Program-made: the position numbers and the translations under genes | Origin: Cytidiella melzeri | Taxonomy: Eukaryota; Basidiomycota; Agaricomycetes; Polyporales; Irpicaceae | NCBI GenBank assembly: GCA_022592445.1 | Contig: JABYQR010000142.1 | Location: forward strand, 40,432 to 104,431 | Length of the DNA stretch: 64,000 bases | Direction: 5' to 3' | The notes under the pieces: model-generated | What the model was told of the DNA's origin: nothing | The model's input: the letters and a program-made list of their open reading frames with translations, nothing else | Databases searched by the model: none | In this document: positions 1-10,300 of the stretch, in pieces | How the letters are laid out: every line of letters begins with the position of its first letter | How positions within the stretch are numbered: the first letter of the stretch is position 1

Positions 1-1899
1 GTGGCAACAGCTACTCGGCCCATATCGAGACCGTGATCTCGAGCACGAGTCAGAGCAAGACGACGCTCAGCGATATCAGCAGAGAGTTCGAGTGATGTCA
101 AGAACATGGCATAGCGCTCTACGGCGTTATCGCCCAATGCACCAGCGTACATCGCGATGAGTTCCCGCTGTCCCGCTGCCTGAGGAAGAGACGTGAAGAT
201 GTCAACATTAGCATTCAACGAGTCATGTGGTGCGCACCTCAAGTACTTGTAGGTAAGCTTCCAAAATCACCTGTGTGGCAAGTGGTGGAGCAGGAACATC
301 TATCATTTGTAGATAGAGGCATAGATGTGCGTAAAAGCGAGTCAGTGTGGGATACCTAATACATTAGTTAGCCAGTCAGTAGTGTTAGAGCAGAGAGGCG
401 ACAAACTCACTCTGGCAAGGCTGTATACGACCCTTGCTGGAGCCGTTTCACGAATTCTTCGAGCAACAAATCTGTTCTGTCCAGAATGATGTGGAGTTGC
501 GAGATGTGGTAAGGACTATCAGACAGTGCCCTGAAATAGCGTGAGTACTATAAACACCGAGCTCAATGTGAACTTTACCCTTCCTCCACAGGGACGTCAG
601 CTAGAGACTCAAGGGACTGGATAACTTCCTTTTCCCACTCGTCTTCCTCTGCTTCTTCTGCCTCGCCCACCAGGCTGTTATTTCTGCTTGCAGAGTCCAA
701 CGCATCACCTTCCCAGAAGCTCTCTGTCAGTTTACTCAAATCTGCGCTTTCCTTCTCTTCGCACACGATGCTGATCTGCGCCCACAGGTGATCCTGCCAC
801 GTGCGACATGCTGCCTTGAGATGTGTTGAGGTTTGAGGCGTTGGGACAAGAGCCGCGTATAAGGCACGTTCGGCGTCGGAGAGGTGGGGCTGCAGCGATG
901 TGAGCAAAGCTAGTCATGTCACGGGTAATACATACTTACGTTCAACGCGGAACGTGTGCACGCATTCTTCCATAGTTTACGCCGTCTGTTCCCTCGCCAA
1001 CTTTGTGCATCCTCAACGTCGTCCATAGCATCCTCATCTCCCGGCTCGTTGGCTAGTGGAGCTGAATGAAGGCATGTCCCGATATATGGTAAATATTTAA
1101 TGACGTACTAATGGCTCGCCATTGAAATAGTAGCGATCCTCGTATACTAGCTGCACGCCATGGTTGGTCCGCCTTTTTGCACAATTCGATAGCATCGTCT
1201 AGCCTTCCTGCGCGTACATACGCGTACAGAGAAGAGACAAGTGCCTTTTCGAAAGTCTACTCGAAAGTCAACAGCCTGCTACTTTCATATGTGGTAGACA
1301 TACTAGATCGTCAGGAGCCAGCATGCCTCCGTCGCCTCGATTTATAGCGTCAGGGTCCATGCCGCTTAAGGAATTTTGTTTGTTCAGTCGGAGGTTCTGG
1401 GTAATCTGATGCTTCGTGAACTTCCAGTATCCCGTTGTGGCGTCCACTGTCGGAGGTGCTGGTGCTGTATCGTGAAGCCACTCACGAACTACGACTAGTT
1501 CGGTGAGGAGTCGGGACGAGTGCATAATTGCTTGGGCGAGAGTGGAGGTGGGAGTGTAAGGGTTTTGCGCAAGAAGCTCGCTCGCGCTTGGGAACCGAGG
1601 TGGTTTGGTCTTCCGCAAGCTGCTATCGTGAGTCAGTCGTTAAGATCTTCGTGTAGGGACACTCACGGCATGATGGCTTGTAGCAGTCCCCATGTGTCAC
1701 TCTCTAGACGTAACGCATTGACCTCCTCAACTGCGAATTGACTCCCGTCCACTTCAGCTTCGGCAAGAATTTCTTGACATATCTGTCGTAGTTTTGGTGC
1801 AAATCCTGCCTCTGGGTCTAGAAGGAAACCAAGGTCATCCTTTCTTGACTGGGATAATGACAGTACTTCAGCGCATGAAGTATAGAGTGTATGGGACAT
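1..1899 (-). CDS. NUP107: Nucleoporin NUP107/NUP84, N-terminal part (runs off left edge)
   Basis: Scaffold nucleoporin of the Y-shaped Nup84/Nup107 complex, an outer-ring component of the nuclear pore. The start is ATG at 1899-1897 (MSHTLYTS). The first intron lies at 1623-1666 and joins QAIMP to SLRKTK. Later exons carry family-typical stretches: VVREWLHD and GYWKFTKHQ (exon 2), ADQPWRAASIRG (near 1140-1260), CRTWQDHLWAQ (near 770-830) and YAGALGDNAVERYAMF (near 90-160). All are separated by introns of about 50-60 nt with GT..AG ends. The C-terminal half lies outside the window. The sequence shows an all-helical protein without catalytic motifs, as expected for this family. Identity is secure; exact exon edges below position 1250 were not all derived. 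Confidence 0.9.
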
Positions 1900-2586
1900 G
1901 GTTTGGGACCGTCGTCCGTAGTTCTTGGTTGACAAGGGTTGTGTATACAAAATAGCGGCGTAAGATACGCGTCACAGACACCTTTGGCAGCAGAGGAAGC
2001 AAGCGATAGCCGAGGTTCGTCGAGGTTTGACTGGGAGGCGCGGCAGTCAAGGTCTGCGTGACCAGACGGACGTGAATGTCACAGAGCACACGTGACCGAT
2101 TACGAGTCGTGGCCTGTCACGCTCCTACGCCTCGTTGTTAGTGCTTAGCAAATACCATTAAATATTCCAACTGGCCTGTATTTAATGATTATCATTGAAT
2201 ACCAATATCACGTGATGTGTATTGAATAATAATGTATTTAATAGTATTGGTATTGGTTAGTATTGGTATTTATTGGTATGTAATGGTAATTAATGATATA
2301 GGCAGTGTTTGGGTGATTCAAGTTCAAGTCCTTGCTCAACTGAGTCTCTGATTGTCTTGCATTTATAGCTAACACATTGTACAATGAACTCATGAAGACA
2401 GTAAGATGGTATGCATGACTATGAGTATGCACTATAAGGAGCATCACTGTATATGTTACCACCACTTCATTGGAGTTTGGTATGTTCTGTTGTCTTGCAA
2501 CTGGACAGTGCTACTACATAGACTTTGAACAAATTGGTACATGTATGCTAATACACACAGGTGGCCACAGCTGCAGTCAATGACAT
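1900..2586. repeat. AT-rich spacer with TATTGG/TTAATG short repeats and a possible hAT end
   Basis: The first 200 bases are the promoter side of the nucleoporin gene. From about 2150 to 2300 the DNA is built from degenerate units such as TATTTAATG and TATTGGTA. The same style of sequence recurs at 6900-7060. At 2303 a CAGTGTTTGGG motif, typical of hAT inverted-repeat starts, precedes the hAT transposase remnant. I could not find its inverted partner, so the element end is tentative. No gene is seen here. Confidence 0.45.
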
Positions 2587-3650
2587 TTACTTGCTCCAGA
2601 TAGACACACCATCGAGATACTCAATACCCTCGCCAAGCCCAATCTGTAACCACTCCTTTGAGATAACAGTCTTTGATGTCTTCCTGGCCCCAAGAGATGA
2701 GCAAGAGTCTCTCATAGTGTGCTTGCATGATGAGAATAGCCTCTCAACTGAGACACTGACACCAGGAATTGCAAGAATATCTTGTGCAATGTGAGAGAGG
2801 GTGGGAAAGACCTTTGCATGACTCTACATAGGCAAGTTGGTTAGCAAGGACCACAATTTTGTGTTAAATGTGGTACATACCTTCCACCAAGTGAGTACAT
2901 CCTCATCATCCTGAGGAGAATGTGCGCCACTGAGGTAAAGCTCTATCTCAGTCTCCCAATGAGCAGCTGATGTGACTGATGCAAAGGCTATTGCAGATGC
3001 AAAAATTGACTTGTTGGCTGGCTGTGCAGATGTGGGTGTGTTGGCAGACTGCAAGGTTGTGGCAAGAGCAGAAGAATACTGGGTATAAACCTCTCTGAGA
3101 AGACGCTCTGCTTGAGCTGCTACTGCCTGATCCCAGTCTGCTGTCTCAAATTACTTCAGCCGGATAGACGGATGAAGGACTGTGGTTGCAGAGTCATGTC
3201 AATTCAGCCTGAATAGCCTAGTGTATATGTACTTACCAGCAGCTAGAAGGGGGAACTTTTTCTTTAACACAATCTGCATATGCTTATCAAGCTTTGCAAG
3301 TGCCATGGACAATGCCTTTTGCAGATTTGGAGCTAAAAAGCATGCATCAAGACAATAACTACTGAGATGGTTTTCAAGATGCTTATAGAGTGGAAGAAGT
3401 TGTGGAAGTGTTGGAACTTTCTTCTGTGATAGACTGCTTGTGAATTCTTTGAATGGCTGTTGAGGTGAAGTGAGAGACAATCAAACAACAAGTGATGATA
3501 GCTGATCTGACTGCTAGTATCCCCACAAGATTCTCTAAAAATTGCCACCCTTTGGGATCAATGTATAACTTGGCTTGCTTCTGAACAGCTGCTGCTCTTT
3601 TCTTGCCTCGTAGCCCATCAGGGCAGTGTGTTAACCCAGAATGTGATAGC
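2587..3650 (-). pseudogene. hAT-family transposase, C-terminal remnant
   Basis: Minus-strand exons encode the C-terminal part of a hAT transposase. The diagnostic dimerisation region is at 2587-2825: FPTLSHIAQDILAIPG, then SVSVERLFSS and KEWLQ, ending at TAA 2589-2587. An intron of about 55 nt (2826-2881) joins TWWK to SHAKVF, and a second intron interrupts the gene near 3170-3235. Upstream pieces include YKHLENHLSS (about 3360), KKKFPLLAAG (about 3240) and GWQFLENLVGIL (about 3510-3550). An in-frame TAA at 3153-3151 sits where hAT proteins normally have LKYF. The zinc-finger N terminus and most of the DDE core are not recognisable, so this is a dead fragment. Confidence 0.75.
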
Positions 3651-3699
3651 CTAGGATAAAAATTAGTACAGAGTCAAAGTTCTCTGGAGAATGCCAAAA

Positions 3700-3960
3700 A
3701 TGCACATACATTTTGAAGAAGAGTGCCCCGCTCAATCTCTGCCAGAGTACGCAACATGAAAACTTGTACATAGATGCATGAGCAGTGCAAAACATAGGGA
3801 ACAGTCTGTATAAGTGGAGAGACAAAGATTAAACCAACATAGCTGGAACACATAGTTGCAACACTATGAAACATGTATGAATCCATGAGCAGTGCAAAAC
3901 AGGGGCAGTACAAATGATCAAGGTAGCTACGCAACATGAAAACTTGTACCATCTTGTAAA
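3700..3960. repeat. Duplicated ~180 bp segment, copy 1
   Basis: Contains ATGAGCAGTGCAAAACA twice, plus TAGCTGGAACA, CAAATGAT and GTAGCTACGCAACATG, in the same order as copy 2 at 6680-6870. The two copies are direct repeats about 2.9 kb apart and have diverged by substitutions and small indels. Confidence 0.6.
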
Positions 3961-5839
3961 AAAACAATTTGTTATCGCACAATACCTACCACTGTAAACC
4001 CGAGCATTACAATATAATCTTGAGCAAACTTTATCTCACACAATCCCCCTACCTGGAAAGTTATAAACACCCGGCACCCGCAATAATGGTCCGTGGGCCA
4101 CTTTATCTTGCATGGTAATATGTTTTCTTATCTCCACCCATAGTTTACATTGCAAGATAATCTCACCTCCGGTAGTTTATATTGTCATACACATCAATGC
4201 AATGCTTTAAAGGCAGTAGTTCTTGCATTAGGGTGCATGGCAACAATGGCAATGGATTGAACAGCGCAATGGCAAGAAGATCAGCTAATTAATAATACAG
4301 CGCGAGCATTGTGAAAGAAATAGTCATCATAGCAGAACAGCTACAGCGAGTTACAGTGTCCAGGTTGAAAACAAATCAAGAACATTGCGAGAGCAGACAC
4401 ATGCAGAGACAGGAGCAAAAAATTGTAATGCGAGAGCATTGCAGGCGGAGGTGGGTGTCATTGAATTGTAGCGACCGTAACCCTAGGTGTCAAGGTCAAT
4501 TTGACGAGCAACTCGAAAGGAGATTGCTGCATACCATTTGGACAGAGAGCAGCACATCCTTGGCGCTGGCGGCAGTCTCTGGTGAATACCCTGGTGAAAC
4601 AACGATGCCAAAATGGAGCTCATACCTGGCAAGATTTGCAGGAAATGAACTTGTCACATCAAATCTGAGGTGGAGGTGAGCATGGCCACCAGTCATATGA
4701 GCGACGCCCAGTTTTGAGCAATACCGCACTCACAAAGAAACCTATCAGGCGAACGTCAGAATTTGGAAAAAAAATCTGGGTAGCACAATCACTCACCTAA
4801 CAGATGTGCCAAATGAGGCTTGGACATTGGAAGGCATGGCCCTGTCTCTTGTGGGAAGGGAAGTACTAAAAGAATCCATTGTGTGAGACTGTATGCACAA
4901 AACAAATTGTGTGTGTACGTATCCACATATAGTTGGTAGGCAACCACCCCGGCCAGGGCAACGACTAGAAGAGTAAGAATATAATTGTTGCAATTGAAAA
5001 ATGCATATGTTTGGACAACCAGGATGACCTCTGAGGTGACCTGATTTCACATTGCAAGTGCGATGGGAATCTGACCAATACACGTTGACTACCTTCACTC
5101 TATTGGGTCCACAAGACTTCAGCTACTCACGCAATAGATCTTCTCGCACTCCTCAGCGGTGTGGTTCGTGCAGAAGGCCCAGAGAAGGTATGGTACCACA
5201 GTGATGACCCAATAGCTGGTTGACGGGAGTCTGTTAGCTTGAAGTTGGTTTCACACATGACTGCGAGGGCTCACCAACAGAGCAAGTATGCAACTTAGTG
5301 GATGGTCGAGCTGATCTTGGAGGGTGTCGTTGTTGGTGAGCAGTGGGGGTAGAGAGAGAAGATGGTGGTTGGGGGGAGATGAAGACGGCAAGAGCGCCGA
5401 GGATGGGGTAGGGAAGTGTGAAGGGGGTCGCTTCACCATATGTGAAGTCATAGTGAACTTAAAAGAAATAAATTCAGGAGATATTATCAGCTGTGTGGGC
5501 CAAAGTGAAAACACCGTACGGGTGAATGTTGAGCGTGTTTGAACGTGACTTGGCAATGACATGCAGTTATCATAGAACCGTCCTCCCTGCAGACTCGCCA
5601 GAGCAGCTGGAATGGCAAGAGCTCACCAAAGAACAATGAAATGTGAAGCTATTTGTACTCATCACCGTGTTTGACCCACCTTGGACGCTGAAGCCAATAC
5701 TGCTGCCAAGCGTTGAACTTTCTCTCATCAATCTTTCTCAACCTTCAACGATGACTTGCTCAAACGCACGCTCACAGTCAAAGACGGCACAACCAATGTG
5801 TTAGAATGGACACAAATGAGCTGGGACAATGGACTTGAT
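3961..5839. other. Gene-poor spacer, no supported feature
   Basis: Short open frames occur on both strands (for example 4311-4679 plus and 5251-5562 minus), but none has recognisable motifs, splice-joined extensions or consistent coding character. The stretch lies between repeats and is probably decayed transposon and intergenic DNA. Confidence 0.4.
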
Positions 5840-6150
5840 TTGTAGGGTTTGCAGCAAAAGGTGACAGTGGAAAGTGTGTCGCAGTGCAGGACTGTATTGC
5901 GGAGGAAGACGAGGACTTGATGTTTCTGAGGGTGCGAGGTAATCATCCCTCAACCGTGCTTGCAAATTCATGTCTCATATCTTTAGGACAACAATATCGT
6001 GGTCTTCATGCAGCTTACGGCTCACGAAGATCTGTATCTTGTACGTTTGCCCAAGTTGCACAGACTAAAATTGAGCCCAACGATATTCTCAGGGTTACTG
6101 TGAAGGCGTTGTCAGAGTTAAAGCCTCAAATGTTCGCTTTCTCTTGCGAC
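5840..6150 (+). pseudogene. Possible SH3-domain gene fragment
   Basis: The plus-strand frame around 5850-5939 reads KCVAVQDCIAEEDEDLMFLR, which resembles the ALYDY-to-DELSF segment that opens SH3 domains. A plausible intron (5940-5986, GTAATC..TTTAG) leads into GDNNIVVFMQL, like the following SH3 strand. After that the frame loses any SH3 character (no WW, no PxNYV) and soon stops. I see no complete gene around it. This is best read as a decayed fragment; the similarity is short and could be chance. Confidence 0.25.
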
Positions 6151-6559
6151 TGAAGCGTCCAGTCATGACAAAACGCAACTCACGCTCCTTGTCTCGTTCA
6201 TCCTCTCGCCCGCCGTCTGCACAAGGTTGCGAATCGCTCTCTGCCCTCACCCACCGTGACTCTCCTTCTCTTCCACATGCCACTCGATGGACCTCACCCA
6301 GCTATCCTGTGGCTGCCGCTGAAACATCCAACTTTATGTCAAGTGCCTTGCCTTCGGCCTCGCTTCCGTTGTCTCCCCACTCGCAGCTCAATCACTTGTG
6401 TTGCGTCAGTCACTCTTTAACATCTACTACAGTAGACTCCACCCCACGTATACCAGAACAGTCTACACTAATGGTTACCAATGTAATATATCACTGCCAC
6501 TACTGCTTTACATTGAGTGCTGGGCCTTTACATTAGTTTAAAATTGCTTACCGCATGCC

Positions 6560-6690
6560 ACTTGGCCTTTACAACGCAATCTAAAGGACCTGCCTTATGT
6601 GGACATCATTAATATGTCAAGCGTGCGCAATAAACCCCTGGCACGCAATATAAAGCGCAATAACATTTTGTTTATTTACCCGATGACATA
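6560..6690. repeat. Dispersed ~120 bp repeat, copy A
   Basis: Shares CTTTACAACGCAAT, ACCTGCCTTAT, GCGCAA, TAAAC and a TTTAT..CCCGA end, in order, with 16545-16672. It probably belongs to an old non-coding repeat family. Confidence 0.45.
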
Positions 6691-6870
6691 GATGCATGAG
6701 CAGTGAAAAACATAGGGAACAGTCTTAGCTGGAACATCAACAAATGTGTATGAGTAAATGAGCAGTGCAAAACACAGGCAGTGCAAATGATTAGGGTAGC
6801 TATGCAGCATTGTAAAACTGTGTATGGGTGTATGAACAGTGCAAATTGTAGGAAAGAGGCTGTACATGCA
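6680..6870. repeat. Duplicated ~180 bp segment, copy 2
   Basis: Collinear with 3765-3950: ATAGATGCATGAGCAGTG, AACATAGGGAACAGTCT, TAGCTGGAACA, ATGAGCAGTGCAAAACA, GGCAGTGCAAATGAT and GTAGCTATGCA. Same orientation as copy 1. Confidence 0.6.
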
Positions 6871-6899
6871 TGCATGTGCTCAAACCTTGTCACATGCAT

Positions 6900-7060
6900 A
6901 ATATTCTAGAATACCATTAAATATAGGAATAGTATTGTATTGTAATGTAATGTATTGTATTGTATTTAATGGTAATCGTATTCTAAAAGAAATTCCACAA
7001 GCAAGTATTTAATGGGTATTTAATGATATTCTGAGATTATATTGCATTATAATGGTATTT
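6900..7060. repeat. AT-rich TTAATG/TATTG tract
   Basis: Degenerate short repeats (ATTGTATTGTAATG, TATTTAATGGTAAT, TATTTAATGATATT) like those at 2150-2300. The tract lies directly upstream of the MON2 gene, so it also forms part of its upstream region. Confidence 0.55.
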
Positions 7061-7337
7061 TTGCAGAGCACTACTCGAGCTCGTTGTACGCTTTGTTGTA
7101 CGCTTTGCTGCAGCTGTTCAATCTATTCAAACCTCGGACTCTACCTCTGATACATAGACCTGCCTCTCACGTCTGTTCGACTCCCTGCAGCCCTCTGGTT
7201 GCGCTGACGGGTTCACGACCGACATAGACTCCCTCTATAACTGTCGAATTTTTCCACATATCGACCATTGGTAAACCTGAACCACACTGCAACTACTGCT
7301 TACTGAGCTCTTTACGCGCCATACACAATTTGCGCAA

Positions 7338-10300
7338 ATGAGTTCGCTCGCATTCTTAGTCACTGAACTGCAAGTGCGGACCCTATTCTCTCTTCATTAT
7401 CTTTGGCTTACGCTTCTCAGTCATTAGCAAGCGAGACCAGACGCAAGCACCCTGATGTTCGCGAAGTAAGCGTCTCACTGAAGCCACACGGATCCCTTAT
7501 TGAGATTACGTCGTAGGCAGCGGAGAAATCTCTGGCCATTATGAGGACGTCTCCAGAGCAAGCGACTGCCTCCTTGGCATCAGGTACGTTCATCGTATCA
7601 ACTCTCGTAGTCGTGTTGTGAACGAAACACAGATGGCCCACAGTCCGAAGCCCTTCTGCGGCCTTTCTTCATGGGATGCGCCACGAAGAATGCTAAAGTT
7701 GTCGCCATCTCGCTGGGCTCATTGCAGCGCCTCATTGCGCTCAAAGCGGTTCCTCAGTCTGCCGTGCCGGTCATAATCACTACCATGACCGACTGCATGA
7801 ACCAGGGAGTCGACATCCAACTTCGTATCCTCCAGACCCTACTTTCCCTGATTACCAATTTCCCTGCTGTGCATGGCGATTTGCTCGGCGAGGTTCGTAC
7901 CTGGGCGCAATACTCTCAAGACGTGTGCTGACACTTATTGTGCAGGCTCTGCTCCTGTGTTTCAAGCTACAGGAATCTCGTATAGCTGTTGTTTCGTCGA
8001 CAGCCGCCGCTACACTGCGTCAGCTTGTTATGTTCGTAGTCGACAAGGTTGTGGACGAAGACCGTCGGGACGAACTAACGATAGACAAACTGTCGGAAAT
8101 TACTCTTCCTAGTGGCCAGACGAAGTTTCTCGGTCCATCTGCCCAAGATTCCTTCGCGGTCTTTGAGGATTTATGTCTATTAGCGAACTCAGAGAGGCCA
8201 CATTTCTTGAAACTAGATTCCCTTCGCAAGACATTTGCTGTCGAGTTGATTGAGAGCGTCCTGACAAATTACCACGATCTCTTCCGCAAGGTGAGCACTG
8301 AAAAGACAATAGATATCACCCTGATCATCAGTCACCGCGCTGAGCTTGCTCATGCGTCCTTCTAGCATGACGAGTTGCTACTACTCCTACAACATCACCT
8401 ATGTCCATTGGTGCTCAAAGCCCTCTCGGATCGCCCGAGTTTTCCTCTGACACTCAGGTCAACACGAGTTGTATTTCTGCTTCTCAAGCAGTTCTCTGCG
8501 GAGCTGAGCACGGAGGCGGAGGTCTTTTTGATGATGTTAATCAAAATTGTCAGCGCAGATGGTGCAGAGAGTGTCACTCCCTCTCAATCGACGGACAGCG
8601 TGCATGCACCACACACAACGCGCCCACAATGGATGCGAGTACTGGCTATGGAGATCATGAGAGGGTATGTTTATGCTATTGCTATGTCGCCAACTGATTT
8701 TCGTTATCTGCTAACCCCTTTTCTTCAGGCTTTGTAGCGACGCTGAATTAATGCGCAATGTTTGGACACGATACGACGCTGATGAAACTGGATCAAAGGT
8801 TTTCACCGCCCTCGTCACAGCGCTGAACCGACTTGTAACCGAGAAACCCCACCTGCTAGGTGTTAGCTCCCAGATGGCAGGCCTCGGTGTCCAGTCTGGC
8901 GAAGGACATTCAGCATCTGTCTTGGACGTGGGTGGCGTCGCAGGAATGGTTGCCAGTGCTGCCAGTGCTACAATGTCCGGTGTTGTGGGCATGATGGGAT
9001 CTGAAGTCGGGCTTAGTGTTCAGGGTTCCGCTATGAAACTGCAGTGGTGAGTATTTGGAGTAACCTCGACTATTCCTTGACTTACTGAACTTTGGGCAGT
9101 ATTGACCAATTGGACAAGGCGGACTCTCCGCCAATTCCTGAACCGTATATCTACCTCCTTGGCGTTCAGTGCTTGGTCTCATTGTGTGAGGGCTTTGCCT
9201 CCTTCGTTGGTCCACTCTACAATACCCTCATGGTACAGAAACCTCGAGCTGCGGGAGAGCCTGTTGTCCGTGCACCTCCTGCGATCGACCTTTCGTCTCT
9301 ACACCCAGATGATCCCAGCACAAAACAGTTGCGAACCGTTCACGACATGATTGACAACGGCTGGCCGGCTTTTTTGGCAGCATTGTCTTTTGTCATCTCG
9401 ACGCATCTATCTGACGAACTGTTTGTGGACGTCCTGGCCAGCTATCAGGCAATAACAAACGTCTCTGGCATGTTAGGCTTGACCACGCCCCGCGACGCCT
9501 TCTTCAATAGTCTCGCAAAGTCTGCTATTCCAGCCCGGGTGGTATCTAGTTTGGAATCCTATATCGACGCACCCGCTCCGCGTACCCCGTTGAACATCAC
9601 TGACAACCTTGGACTCACTTCTCCAGCTCAAGCGCCTGGCCTGTCTGAGCGTAACTTGGCTTGCTTGAAGGCATTCATCGCATCTGCCCTTTTCCTCGCA
9701 GGCAGTCTTGGTGAAAGCTGGTTCAATATCTTGGAGGCTCTACAGAACGCGGACTATGTCCTAACAACAAAAGGAGCGAGAGGCCCTACCCCGACTCCAA
9801 GCAAGCGCAATTCACTAGGTCCCGGCAACTTCCCGGCTGCTCGTTCTGTCTCCTCTAGCTCTGGACGACCGTTGTCGCATATTAATGCCCAAAGTCATCA
9901 GCAGTCCCGACATCCAATGTTAGCCGACCTCGACGCGGACAGTCTCGAACTCTCCATCCAACGCTTATTTGACGCCTCGAAGAATCTTGACGACGGCGCA
10001 TTCCAGGATTTCGTCGGTGCGCTATGCAAGCTTAGTGCGTCTATGGTTGGTATGCAGAGAGAGGAAGGCGAGGGCTTCGTGCTTCATGACACCTCGGATG
10101 AACTTGTAACAAGCCCGAGTGCTGCATTGCTGACCGATGCGGTCAACCGACGGAGAGTTAGCGGCATTCATTTACCTCGTACACTAGTATGTTGCTTGTT
10201 TTGACGCCTAAGGCCACTGTTAACGGTTTATAATCAGCGTTCTGGTGACTTCGGTATCAACAAACTTGGAGGAGTGGCGAAATTGAATATTCATCGATTG

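Noticed and set aside
4311..4679. 122-codon plus-strand frame
   Set aside because: No family features; lies within decayed repeat DNA.
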